Source of the DNA: CAKZLS01 sp963786305
Lineage (GTDB): Bacteria > Pseudomonadota > Alphaproteobacteria > Rhodospirillales > Defluviicoccaceae
Assembly (NCBI GenBank): GCA_963786305.1
Contig: CAWAYL010000015.1
Location: 1-64,000, forward strand
DNA: 64,000 bases
Direction of reading: 5' to 3'
Below the pieces are notes generated by a model. The model saw only the letters and a program-made list of their open reading frames with translations, had not been told where the DNA came from and made no database searches. Below are positions 46,970 through 56,180 of this stretch, in pieces. Within the stretch, counting starts at the first letter, position 1. Every line of letters begins with the position of its first letter. The position numbers were made by a program, and so were the translations under genes.

Positions 46970-47380
46970 GGAATTAGGCTCCAGCTGACAACCCATAAAC
47001 GCGGGAAGTACGGCCTTAAGCCATGCCCGGCATATCCGCATTCACCTATGAGATCACCATTGGTGATCCGCAACGGCAACATGTGCGCCGCATGTGTTGA
47101 ACAACACTTTCTCAATTCGCGTTGTTCCCTCAAACGGATAAAGAAATGGGAAGCCTCATCTCCTTGAATCGGATCGTGCGCATCTGCACGATGCGTCGCC
47201 GCTGCCGGTCGCGCCAGTAAACGCCAAGGCTTTCACCATGAGTTCCGGTCGGTCCATGGATACCGGACGACGGTTGCGGTCGACTTGGCGGGGGGCCGGG
47301 CCTATATCAATCAACGGGTGACACTCCGCGAGGCCACCGGTGCTTGCGGGCAAATGAGACGAAATGAAAAGGGCGATGAC

Positions 47381-48814
47381 GTGAGCGAGATCCTGGAAAC
47401 CGATGAGCTGTTTTTCGCGCGTTCGGATATGTCCCGGGCCGGTGCCGAGGACATGCTGGAAACCGCGTTGGCGGGGGCCGATGATGGAGAGCTTTTCTTC
47501 GAGCATGTCCAATCGGAAAACCTGGCCTTCGACGATGGAAATCTGAAAAGCGCCAGCCGCAACACATCTCAGGGCTTCGGCCTGCGCGCCGTGTTCGGTG
47601 AAGCGATCGGTCTCGCGCACGCCTCCGAACTGAGCCCGGAGGCGTTGCGCCGGGCGGCCGGTACGGTGAGCACGGTGCGGGCGGGATATTCCGGCACGGT
47701 GGACGCCGCGCCCCCCAACACCAACCGCGCCATGTACGGAAGCGCCAATCCGGTTGCCGCGACGCCGTTCGAACGCAAGGTCGATCTTCTGGCGGAAATC
47801 GACGCGTACGCCCGGACAAAGGACCCAAGAGTCAAGCAGGTCATGGTTTCTCTTGCCGGCCAGTGGCAGGCCGTCAGCATCCTGAAGCAGAGCGGTGCCG
47901 CCTTTGCGGATATCCGGCCGCTGGTGCGGTTGAACGTCTCGGTCGTCGTGGAACAGAACGGCCGAATGGAAACCGGCTCGTTCGGCTCGGGCGGACGGGT
48001 TCCCTTCGAGCGCTATCTGGCCGAAGAATCCTGGCAATTCGCCGTTGACGAGGCTCTGCGCCAGGCGATCGTCAACCTCGAGTCCGTGGCCGCTCCGGCG
48101 GGAGAGATGACCGTGGTTCTCGGGCCGGGATGGCCGGGGATCCTGCTTCACGAGGCCATCGGCCATGGGCTGGAGGGCGACTTCAACCGCAAACGGACAT
48201 CGGCGTTCGCCGGCCTGATGGGCGAGCGCGTCGCGTCGCCGGGCGTGACCGTCGTCGACGACGGAACGATCACCGACCGGCGCGGCTCGCTGACGGTCGA
48301 TGACGAGGGGACGCCGTCGCAGCGAACCGTGCTGATCGAGGACGGTATTCTGTGCGGGTTCATACACGATCGGATGAACGCCCGGCTGATGGGCGCCACG
48401 TCCACCGGCAACGGCCGCCGCGAAAGCTTTGCCCATTGTCCGCTGCCGCGGATGACGAATACGTTCATGATGGCCGGCGATCGCCATCCCGACGAGATCC
48501 TCGCTTCGGTCGACAACGGTCTGTACGCGGTTGCCTTCGGCGGCGGTCAAGTGGACATCACGTCCGGAAAGTTCGTCTTTTCGTGCACCGAAGCCTACAA
48601 GATCAAGGATGGAAAACTTGGCGCGCCGGTCAAGGGCGCGACGCTGATCGGCAGTGGCCCGGACGTCCTGAAACAGGTCTCCATGGTGGGAAACGACCTG
48701 AAACTGGATCATGGAATCGGCACATGCGGCAAGGACGGCCAGAGTGTTCCGGTGGGAGTGGGGCAGCCGACACTGAAGATCGACAATCTCACGGTTGGCG
48801 GGACCGCTCTTTAG
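47381..48814 (+). CDS. tldD: Metalloprotease TldD
   Basis: The catalytic half of the TldD/PmbA protease. The zinc-binding HEAIGHGLEGD motif is near residue 260, FAHCPLPRMTNTFMMAG follows, and the C-terminus ends VGVGQPTLKIDNLTVGGT. It has about 477 residues from GTG 47381 (VSEILETDELFF), which has AAGGG eight bases upstream. ATG 47354 in the same frame is an alternative. It is intact. Its partner pmbA lies about 10 kb away on the other strand. It is convergent with gshA. Confidence 0.92.
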   Translation: MSEILETDELFFARSDMSRAGAEDMLETALAGADDGELFFEHVQSENLAFDDGNLKSASRNTSQGFGLRAVFGEAIGLAHASELSPEALRRAAGTVSTVRAGYSGTVDAAPPNTNRAMYGSANPVAATPFERKVDLLAEIDAYARTKDPRVKQVMVSLAGQWQAVSILKQSGAAFADIRPLVRLNVSVVVEQNGRMETGSFGSGGRVPFERYLAEESWQFAVDEALRQAIVNLESVAAPAGEMTVVLGPGWPGILLHEAIGHGLEGDFNRKRTSAFAGLMGERVASPGVTVVDDGTITDRRGSLTVDDEGTPSQRTVLIEDGILCGFIHDRMNARLMGATSTGNGRRESFAHCPLPRMTNTFMMAGDRHPDEILASVDNGLYAVAFGGGQVDITSGKFVFSCTEAYKIKDGKLGAPVKGATLIGSGPDVLKQVSMVGNDLKLDHGIGTCGKDGQSVPVGVGQPTLKIDNLTVGGTAL

Positions 48815-48824
48815 TGGCGTTGGC

Positions 48825-50192
48825 TCAGTAGGCGAATTCCTTGAACAACGGGTCGATCTCTCCGTTCCATCGCCGGCCGTATGCGGTGAGCAATTCTTCC
48901 GCCGGCGTGAAATTGGATTCGGCGATGCGGAAAAGCGGGTTGATGAACTTGGTTTCATCGAGCCCGACGCCGTCTTCCCTGGCACGTTTGCACAGACCCT
49001 CCCGTGAAATCGCCAGCGCCGACAGCGCGACATCCCGGACGGTTCCACGCCTGAACGAAGTCTTCAGCCCCAGGCGCGGCACCTCGTTTCGCAGCGTTTG
49101 CCGTTCTTCCGGCGTCCAATCCTTCACCAGATCCCAAGCGGCTTGCCGGGCGGCGGTGTCGTAGAGCAACCCGACCCAAAAGGCGGGAAGGGCGCAGAGC
49201 CGGTTCCAGGGACCGCCGTCGGCGCCGCGCATTTCCAGAAACCGTTTGAGACGGACTTCCGGAAACACGGTCGTCAGGTGATCGACCCAATCGTCGAGGA
49301 TCGGATACTCTCCCGGTAGCCCGGGAAGACGGCCGTCCATGAAATCACGGAAAGACTGCCCAGCGACGTCGATGTACCGGCCCTCGCGATAGACGAAATA
49401 CATGGGAACATCGAGCATGTAGTCGACATAGCGTTCGAACCCGAAGCCGGGCTCGAACACGAAATCGAGCATGCCGCAGCGGTCGGGATCCGTGTCGCTC
49501 CAAACGTGGCTGCGGTAGCTCAGAAATCCCGACGGCTTGCCGTGCCTGAATGGAGAATTCGCGAAAAGCGCCGTGGCGATCGGCTGGAGCGCGAGGCCGA
49601 TGCGGAACATCTGCACCATCGTCTGTTCGCTGTCGAAATCGAGATTGACCTGGACGGTGCATGTCGCCAGCATCATGTCGAGGCCCATGGTGCCCTTCTT
49701 CGGCATGTAATCGCGCATGATCTTGTAGCGGCCCTTGGGCATCGAGGGTATGTCGGCAAGTGCCCATTTGGGCTGGTAGCCCACACCCAGAAAACCGATG
49801 CCAAGATCGGCCGCGATCGTCTTCACCTGTTGCAGGTGACGATCGATTTCGCCGCACGTCTGATGGATGTCGAGGAGAGGGGCGCCGGACAGTTCCACCT
49901 GGCCGCCCGGCTCCAACGTTATGGAGCACCCCTTGCCGTCGAGCAACGCGATCGGCCGTCCGTCCTCGAGCACCGGTTCCCAGCCGAACCGGGGAAGAGC
50001 CTCCAGGATGCCGCGAATGCTTTGCCGTCCCTCGTACGGGAGAGGCCGGTTGTCATCGAGCCGGTAAGCGAATTTCTCGTGCTCGGTACCGATGCGCCAT
50101 TGCTCGACGGGTTTGCACCCGGCTTCGAGATAGGCCACCAGCGAGCGTTTATCGATGGTCCGCTCTGAAGAGTGAGTTTGCATGTCGGTCAT
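48825..50192 (-). CDS. gshA: Glutamate-cysteine ligase (plant/alphaproteobacterial type)
   Basis: Makes gamma-glutamylcysteine, the first step of glutathione synthesis. It has 455 residues from ATG 50192 (MTDMQTHSS), which overlaps the rsmE stop as ATGA. Conserved segments are WRIGTEHEKFAYRL, ITLEPGGQVELSGAPL, MMLATCTVQVNLDF and RFLEMRGADGGPWNRL. These place it in the class shared by plants and alphaproteobacteria rather than the E. coli class. It is intact. Confidence 0.94.
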   Translation of the reverse strand: MTDMQTHSSERTIDKRSLVAYLEAGCKPVEQWRIGTEHEKFAYRLDDNRPLPYEGRQSIRGILEALPRFGWEPVLEDGRPIALLDGKGCSITLEPGGQVELSGAPLLDIHQTCGEIDRHLQQVKTIAADLGIGFLGVGYQPKWALADIPSMPKGRYKIMRDYMPKKGTMGLDMMLATCTVQVNLDFDSEQTMVQMFRIGLALQPIATALFANSPFRHGKPSGFLSYRSHVWSDTDPDRCGMLDFVFEPGFGFERYVDYMLDVPMYFVYREGRYIDVAGQSFRDFMDGRLPGLPGEYPILDDWVDHLTTVFPEVRLKRFLEMRGADGGPWNRLCALPAFWVGLLYDTAARQAAWDLVKDWTPEERQTLRNEVPRLGLKTSFRRGTVRDVALSALAISREGLCKRAREDGVGLDETKFINPLFRIAESNFTPAEELLTAYGRRWNGEIDPLFKEFAY

Positions 50193-50982
50193 CCGGTACC
50201 GGAGGTTTGAGGTTGGCGCCGCTCGCGCCAGTCGCCAGCCATGGCTTGCCAACAGGCCAATGCCGCGAGTGCCGCGGTCTCGCAGCGCAAGACCCGCGGC
50301 CCCATCTGGATGATGGATACAAACGGGAGTTCCGCGGCGAGGTCAAGTTCCGACGGACTCGAAACCGCCTTCCGGACCGATTAGAAAGCCGGGAGCAACC
50401 GCTTCCGGGCCGTCCGAGGCGGATTGGATCGCCGAAAAACGGTGTGCGATGGGTTGGCCGCGGCCTCTTCCATGCATCATGTACAATGCTCGTTCGGGCG
50501 GCCATTGCGCCAGCAGGTCGCTTCAGCGGAACCGGGTCCATGACGTCCGGAACGCTCAAGCGCTCCGATTGTTCGGCGGCTTCGATGGCGTTGGCGCGCA
50601 ACCGACCAACGTTGACGCGGCTGACCGCGGTCCGCGAGGTATAGGTCGGACACAGCCGCGAAACACCGAGTTCGGTGGCCTTTTCGGCTATGAAGTCGAC
50701 GGCGGTCTTTTTGACCGGGGCAAAGGCCAGCCACGGTCCGTGTTCGGGATGTTGCGCGCGCGTCCGCGTGTCCACCGATACCGCGCAGCGATTCTTGGCG
50801 ATGGTGTCGACGGTGGCCATCCACTCGCCATCGCGGCCATTGAACAGCAACAGGCTTTCGCCGGCTCGAACGCGCATGACGTGGGCAAGGTAATGCGCGG
50901 GGGCGTCGTCGAGGTTGAGATCCGAGCCCGCAGCCAAGGGAATGTCGACGAATAACCGAATTTTGGGTTTTGATTTCAGCAT
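50189..50982 (-). pseudogene. rsmE: 16S rRNA (uracil1498-N3)-methyltransferase RsmE, frameshifted
   Basis: A SPOUT methyltransferase for U1498. The N-terminal PUA-like domain is in frame 1 (RLFVDIPLAAGSDLNL, HYLAHVMRVRAGESLLLFNG, FIAEKATELGVSRLCPTYTSR). From about 50505 the frame is disturbed. The SAM-binding part reads GFLIGPEGGFES in another frame, and after a further shift near 50345 comes MGPRVLRCETAALAALACWQ. Joined, the gene ends at TGA 50189, overlapping the gshA ATG. It is divergent from ubiA. Confidence 0.85.
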
Positions 50983-51040
50983 TGGGTGGTTATTCCGCTA
51001 CGTTCAGCGCAGAGGTGGCCAGAGAACGAAGTGATTTTTT

Positions 51041-51955
51041 ATGACCGAGCAAATGAAATCCGGCGCGAGCGATATACCACAAACCACGTGGTTCGACCGC
51101 TTTGCGCCCGATCCCGTCAAACCGTACTTGCGGCTTGCACGCCTTGATCGGCCCATCGGAACATGGCTTTTGTTGCTGCCGTGCTGGTGGAGCATCGCAT
51201 TGGCTTCTCCTTCGTGGCCGGATCCATGGTTGCTGTTCTTGTTCGCCGTCGGCGCCATTGCCATGCGCGGCGCCGGATGCACCGTGAACGACATTGCCGA
51301 CCGGCGCTATGACAAGAACGTTCAACGGACGGCCGACCGGCCCATACCGAGTGGTCAGATCACGGTCAAGCAGGCCATCGCGTTCCTCGTTCTCCTATGT
51401 CTCGTGGGGCTTGCGGTTCTGCTGCAATTGAATATTTTCTCCATCTTTCTGGGCGCCGCATCCCTGCTTCTGGTGGCGATCTATCCGTTCATGAAGCGCA
51501 TCACCTACTGGCCGCAGTTCGTGCTTGGTCTCACGTTCAACTGGGGGGCGCTTCTCGGGTGGGCCGCCGTGCGCGGCGATCTCGGCCCGCCGCCGCTCCT
51601 TTTATACGCGGCGGGGATCTTCTGGACCCTCGGGTATGACACCATCTACGCCCACCAGGACAAGCAGGACGATCTCTTGATCGGTGTCAAATCGACGGCC
51701 CTGCGCCTCGGCGACGCTACCCGACCCTGGCTCGCCGGGTTTTACGCCGCGACCATGCTCTTGCTGGCCGCCAGCGGCTACGCAGCGGGGGTGGGCTGGG
51801 CATTTTATGCGCTGCTGCTGATCGCCGGCGGACATCTCGCCTGGCAGGTGGCCAGGGTGGACATCGGAAACCCGGGCGACTGCCTGATGCGGTTCAAGTC
51901 CAACAGAACCTTCGGCTTCGTCGTGCTGGCGGCGATCATCGCCGGACACATCTGA
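51041..51955 (+). CDS. ubiA: 4-hydroxybenzoate polyprenyltransferase UbiA
   Basis: An inner-membrane enzyme that attaches the polyprenyl tail to 4-hydroxybenzoate in ubiquinone synthesis. The 304-residue protein has about eight membrane helices. The two aspartate-rich motifs are NDIADRRYDKNVQRTADRP and YDTIYAHQDKQDD, typical of the family. It is intact, starts at ATG 51041, and is divergent from rsmE with 58 bp between the starts. Confidence 0.95.
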   Translation: MTEQMKSGASDIPQTTWFDRFAPDPVKPYLRLARLDRPIGTWLLLLPCWWSIALASPSWPDPWLLFLFAVGAIAMRGAGCTVNDIADRRYDKNVQRTADRPIPSGQITVKQAIAFLVLLCLVGLAVLLQLNIFSIFLGAASLLLVAIYPFMKRITYWPQFVLGLTFNWGALLGWAAVRGDLGPPPLLLYAAGIFWTLGYDTIYAHQDKQDDLLIGVKSTALRLGDATRPWLAGFYAATMLLLAASGYAAGVGWAFYALLLIAGGHLAWQVARVDIGNPGDCLMRFKSNRTFGFVVLAAIIAGHI

Positions 51956-52052
51956 TATGATGACACCTATTCTTAAAGGTTCCCATCTAGACTCACCGAC
52001 CAACGAGCACAAATACATCGGGTGTTATCCTCGGCCATCGGTGGCATGAAAG

Positions 52053-53325
52053 ATGATTCAGACGGAAAATTGGACGCGGCACGGCGGCCGGGAGCTCTTG
52101 CTCGACTATGTTCGGCATCTCGAGAGCCAACGCGAAGGCCGGCGAGCCGTTCATGTTTCTCTATCCAGTTTGCCGCCGTCCCATCGCCGGCCGCATCACC
52201 TCCATGCCGCCACGGCCGGTATCGCGTCTCTGGCGGAAGAATCGCGAGGGCATCTCTTCACCCTGGAAAACGCCGACTTCATTTTCGTTTATGAAGCCGC
52301 GGCGCAGGCGACCGTGCAAGCCGAACTCGAGGCGCTCGGGAAACTGCTTGGCGTGACGATCCGGCGCACAATCGATCGGAACGGGCTCGGGTTTGAAACC
52401 TGGTTCGACCTGGAAACCTCCTACGACGCATTCGTCGATCTGGTTCGAAGCACCAGCGGCACCCCGGACTCCGCGTCGGATGCACGAGGGCGGCCGATGT
52501 CGGCGAACCAAGGTCCGGCGCCGGTCGAAGGGGACGGCGGTATCGTCGCGGACCGGGAGACCGTCAGGCAATTGTCCAAGGCACTGCAAAATGCGGATCT
52601 GTCCAATTTGCTGCGCCGCCAAGCGGTCTATGCTCTCGGGCGTCAGATGCATCCGCGAGCTTTGTTCCGCGAATTTTACTATTCGATTCCCGATCTTGGC
52701 GAAGCGGTTCTCCCGCGAGGTAACCTGATCTCAAACAGGGACCTATTCCGCCATGCCACGATGGTTCTCGATAAGGTGATGCTGTCCTCTCTGATGCGAA
52801 ACAAGGCCGAATACGCAGACCCCGGCGTCAGCATCAATCTCAACCTATCGACCGTTCTGTCCAATGACTTCTCGAAATTCGACGAGAGCATGGATCAGGC
52901 CGGTCGAAATGCGACCATCATCGAGATACAGTGCGCCGACATGGTCGCCGAGCTGAAAGCCTATACGCGCGCCCGCGCGTTGCTCAGGGAGCGGGGATAT
53001 CGCATTTGCGTCGATGGCGTCACGCCCCCGACGCTTGAGAATGGTCGACCAGGCCTGTCCGGGCGTCGATTTCATAAAAATCCACTGGAACCCGGATTTA
53101 GTCGATCTGGCGCAAAAAGCGCTCCCCGGAATACGGGTCAAGGCACGAAGTGGCCATCAACCGCAATTGGTCATCACCCGCGTCGGAACGCCCGACGCCG
53201 TCGCCTTCGGGCAGTCCCTGGGCATCGAGCTGTTTCAGGGCCGCTATATCGACGCTTTCGTCGAGAGAGACCGTCGCTGGCGACACCTGGTAAGGTTGAA
53301 CCGGGCTTTTCAAGCCGGACGCTAG
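52053..53325 (+). pseudogene. Degenerate EAL-domain protein, frameshifted
   Basis: About 420 residues when joined. An N-terminal region of unknown fold (to about residue 150) precedes an EAL-like barrel: SINLNLSTVLSNDF keeps the conserved Asn strand. The LELTE segment is IEIQCAD, so its second Glu is lost, and the DDFG segment is VDGVTPPT. After a shift near 53035 come VDFIKIHWNPDL, with the conserved lysine, and AVAFGQSLGIELFQGRYID. No EAL signature is seen. It is probably a non-catalytic c-di-GMP-related or scaffold protein rather than a phosphodiesterase. Confidence 0.7.
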
Positions 53326-53371
53326 CCATTAAAAGGCATGCAGGCTTTGTGGCTACCGGACGGGAACACTC

Positions 53372-54491
53372 ATGCGTGCCGAAATCGACTCCATCGTACA
53401 GGACATACGGGAAAGCCTTACGCGGCTGAGGAGGCATCTTTGACTACGACGCCGCCGAACGCCGCCTTGGGGAACTGAACGCACGCGCCGAGGACCCGTC
53501 GTTGTGGGACGATCCCGGCGACGCGCAGAACGTGATGCGCGAGCGGACCCGGGTCGAGCAGCGCATCGCTCTGATCGATGATCTCGAGCGCGACATCTCC
53601 GACAACGTCGCCCTGATCGAGATGGGCGAGGCCGAAGGCGATGCCGACGTGGTTTCCGAGGCCGAACAGGCGCTGACACGCATGGCTGAGAAGGCTCAGA
53701 AGGCCGAGCTCCAGACCCTGCTGTCGGGGGAAGCGGACGGCAACGATTGCTTCGTGGAAGTCCATGCGGGGGCGGGCGGAACCGAGGCCCAGGACTGGGC
53801 CGAAATGCTGGCCCGCATGTATGTCCGATGGAGCGAGCAGCACGGTTACAAGGTCGAGTGGATCGAGGAAAGTCCCGGCGAAGAGGCGGGCATAAAGTCG
53901 ACCACCCTCAGGATCGCCGGACCGGACGCCTATGGCTGGATGAAAACCGAAACGGGCGTTCACCGGCTGGTCCGCATCTCGCCCTTCAATTCCGGCGCCC
54001 GGCGCCATACCAGCTTCGCCTCCGTCGGCGTTTACCCGGTGATCGACGATTCCATCGACATCGACGTCGCGGACGGCGATTTGCGGATCGATACCTATCG
54101 TGCCTCGGGCGCCGGCGGCCAACACGTGAACAGAACCGACAGCGCCGTGCGGATCACGCACATTCCCTCGGGAATCGTCGTCCAATGTCAAAGCGACCGC
54201 TCGCAGCACCGGAACCGGGCCGCGGCCATGCAAATGCTGCGCGCGCGCCTGTACGAGCAGGAAATGCAGCGGCGCGAGGCCGAAACCCGTGCCGAGCACG
54301 AGGCGAAGAGCGACATCGGCTGGGGACACCAGATCCGCTCTTACGTGCTGCACCCCTATCAGATGGTCAAGGATCTCCGAACCAACGTGGAAACGTCGAG
54401 CACGCAGGCCGTGCTCGATGGCGACCTGGATCCATTTCTGGCCGCCGCCCTGGCGGCGCGCGCGACCGGCCAAAGAGGCACGGACAGCTAA
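53372..54491 (+). CDS. prfB: Peptide chain release factor 2, with programmed +1 frameshift
   Basis: Terminates translation at UGA and UAA. The zero frame from ATG 53372 encodes 23 codons ending in CTT and then TGA (53441-53443). After a +1 slip at CTT the frame continues with GAC (53442) for 349 codons, giving a 372-residue RF2. The specificity loop SPF is in VRISPFNSGARRH and the GGQ motif in SGAGGQHVNRTDSAVRI. This is the classical autoregulatory site, not damage: low RF2 favours slipping, high RF2 favours stopping at the internal UGA. The stop overlaps the convergent fliL stop in CTAA. Confidence 0.95.
53429..53444 (+). promoter_or_regulatory. prfB programmed frameshift site
   Basis: AGGAGG (53429-53434), three bases, then CTT TGA C. 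This is the internal Shine-Dalgarno-like sequence, slippery leucine codon and in-frame UGA-C with the same layout and spacing as the known RF2 site. The stimulator is a full AGGAGG, stronger than in E. coli. Confidence 0.93.
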
Positions 54492-55003
54492 TCGATGAGA
54501 AACGTCTTGAACAAGATATCGTAGGCTTCCGCCGGAGCGATGCGCTGATTGATCATCACGAGCAGTTCGGTGCGCAACCTTTCCGCTCCGGCCTCGCCCG
54601 CCAGGTCCTCGCGGGTCTTGCCACGCAGGTAGGATTGGATTGCATCGGCAATCACCGCTTCGTTGTCCTGAAGCACCTCGACATGGCTTTCAGGAAGCTC
54701 GATGACGATCTCGAGTTTGGTGTGATTGGAACTTTTCTCTCCGCCGGACAGATGGGTCAGTATTTCCGGAAACTCGTGGTATACCATCGCTCCGCCAATA
54801 TCGATGACCACCACGCCCGGCTCGTCGTGTCCGCTTAGAAGAACATAGGCGCCCGCGGCGCCAGCGATGGCAATCAGCGCCGCCGCGGCCAATGCGATGA
54901 TCCGACGCTTTTTCAGCGGAGCGGAAGGCGTGCCGTCAGGATGCGTCCCGCTCTCTTCCGGGGTCACATCTTTTGCGTTTGTGGGATCGCCGGGCATCGC
55001 CAC
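54488..55003 (-). CDS. fliL: Flagellar basal body-associated protein FliL
   Basis: A 171-residue protein with a short cytoplasmic N-terminus, one membrane helix at about residues 33-55 (IIALAAAALIAIAGAAGAYVLL) and a periplasmic FliL domain ending LLVMINQRIAPAEAYDILFKTF. FliL surrounds the stator at the flagellar motor. No other flagellar gene is in the window, so it may be an isolated copy or at the edge of a dispersed set. It suggests a motile ancestor at least. Confidence 0.85.
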   Translation of the reverse strand: MAMPGDPTNAKDVTPEESGTHPDGTPSAPLKKRRIIALAAAALIAIAGAAGAYVLLSGHDEPGVVVIDIGGAMVYHEFPEILTHLSGGEKSSNHTKLEIVIELPESHVEVLQDNEAVIADAIQSYLRGKTREDLAGEAGAERLRTELLVMINQRIAPAEAYDILFKTFLID

Positions 55004-55029
55004 TGTCTATCGACGTCCAAACCCCGGTC

Positions 55030-55491
55030 TCACTCGGCGAACGGCCCCAGATCACCGGGCCGGCGGAGCATCTTGTCGACATCGCTCATATGCATCGATT
55101 CTTCGGCGACCTTGGTCCGGGCATACTCTTCCAGCATGACATCCAGACTCTCGACCAAATCCAGAAGGTCCTTGTAAAGCCCAAGAGCGGCGCGTTCGTG
55201 TTCCAGCGATTCCCTGAGGATATCCCCGGTGTCGTGTTTTTCGCTTTCCAGCAGCTTGCCGATACCCAGTGACGGATGCCCGCCAAGGGCCGTTACCATT
55301 TCTCCCGCCTCCTGGGCATGGAGCATGGACTCCTCGGCCTGGGAGCGCAGCCATTTCACGATGGGAATTCGGCCATACCCATAAACCATGAAGGAATAAT
55401 GGGTGTAGCGGACAACCCCCGCCAATTCGGCCTCGAGTATCTTGTTGAGAATGTCGATTACCGCATTTCGATCGATCCCGTTGCTTGCCAT
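55030..55491 (-). CDS. Ferritin-like/bacterioferritin family protein
   Basis: A 153-residue four-helix ferritin-like protein from ATG 55491 (MASNGIDRNAV). The iron ligands are recognisable as AELAGVVRYTHYSF, AEESMLHAQEAGEM, ESLEHERAAL and VAEESMHMSDVD, i.e. paired ExxH motifs. It differs from classical bacterioferritin at the haem methionine region, so I cannot say it binds haem. It probably stores iron or detoxifies peroxide. The bcp gene upstream on the same strand, 183 bp away, is also a peroxide-defence gene. Confidence 0.75.
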   Translation of the reverse strand: MASNGIDRNAVIDILNKILEAELAGVVRYTHYSFMVYGYGRIPIVKWLRSQAEESMLHAQEAGEMVTALGGHPSLGIGKLLESEKHDTGDILRESLEHERAALGLYKDLLDLVESLDVMLEEYARTKVAEESMHMSDVDKMLRRPGDLGPFAE

Positions 55492-55674
55492 AACGACTTC
55501 CTCACCGTCTGTTGATACATGCCGATGGACGGCCGTGTGTCCTGCCTGCACGGCGTTTCGGCCGGACCTCTCTCCGTTCAATCCACTTCATGTGTCTTGG
55601 GTATCAGAACGAGGGGCCATACGCAACGCATGTGCACGGTCCCCGAAAAATATGATCGCGGGCGGACGCGACGG

Positions 55675-56139
55675 TCAAATGCGCCGCAAAGCTTGCAAAA
55701 CCGCGTCCGCGTGACCGGGAACCTTCACCTTTCGCCATGCCTCTCGGATCTTTCCGCTCTCATCGATCAGGAAGGTGGATCGTTCCACGCCCATGTACTT
55801 CTTGCCATACATGCTTTTTTCCTTCCACACGCCAAACGCCTCGCACAATGTCTTGTCCTCGTCGGCGACCAACGGGAAATTGAGGTTCTGCTTGGCCTTG
55901 AACCTGTCATGACTGGCGACACCATCGGGAGACACACCGACGACCATTGCTCCGGTCGCGGTGAGATCGTCGAAAGCGTCGCGGAACGCTTGCGCCTGTT
56001 TGGTGCAGCCCGACGTGTTGTCCTTCGGATAGAAGTACAGCACGACCTTCCTGCCGGCCATTTCGGCGGATGACAGTGTTCCTCCGCTATCGGTCGGAAG
56101 ACTGAATTCGGGAAGCGTGTCGCCGATATCCAGACCCAT
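55675..56139 (-). CDS. bcp: Thioredoxin-dependent peroxiredoxin, BCP/PrxQ family (1-Cys form)
   Basis: A 154-residue peroxiredoxin from ATG 56139 (MGLDIGDTLPEFSLP), with AGGA upstream. The peroxidatic cysteine is Cys45 in YPKDNTSGCTKQA. The resolving cysteine normally five residues later is Gln here, so it must be recycled as a 1-Cys enzyme or use another cysteine (DKTLCEAFGVW). A longer start at 56184 overlaps the glnE stop as ATGA and would add 15 residues not seen in the family. Confidence 0.92.
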   Translation of the reverse strand: MGLDIGDTLPEFSLPTDSGGTLSSAEMAGRKVVLYFYPKDNTSGCTKQAQAFRDAFDDLTATGAMVVGVSPDGVASHDRFKAKQNLNFPLVADEDKTLCEAFGVWKEKSMYGKKYMGVERSTFLIDESGKIREAWRKVKVPGHADAVLQALRRI

Positions 56140-56180
56140 GAGTTTTCCTTTCGCGGTGCCGCCAGTACCAACCATGCCCT

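Larger units (their letters stand above)
46907..47380. other. Intergenic region between the cassette and tldD
   Basis: About 470 bp without a gene I can support. The left third carries the cassette promoter and is AT-rich like the cassette. From about 47160 the composition returns to the GC-rich backbone, so the island boundary probably lies near there. A plus-strand frame at 46931-47167 has no family resemblance. No tRNA, integrase or attachment repeat was seen. Confidence 0.5.

Noticed and set aside
46931..47167. A 78-codon plus-strand ORF beside the cassette
   Set aside because: It overlaps the cassette promoter on the other strand, lacks a ribosome site and resembles no family.
47156..49048. 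A 630-codon minus-strand open frame opposite tldD and gshA
   Set aside because: It is a composition-driven shadow: arginine/histidine-rich, without domains, and fully overlapped by tldD and the gshA end.
53372..53443. prfB as a frameshifted pseudogene
   Set aside because: The break has the exact programmed frameshift signature (AGGAGG, CTT, TGA, C), so the gene is called functional.
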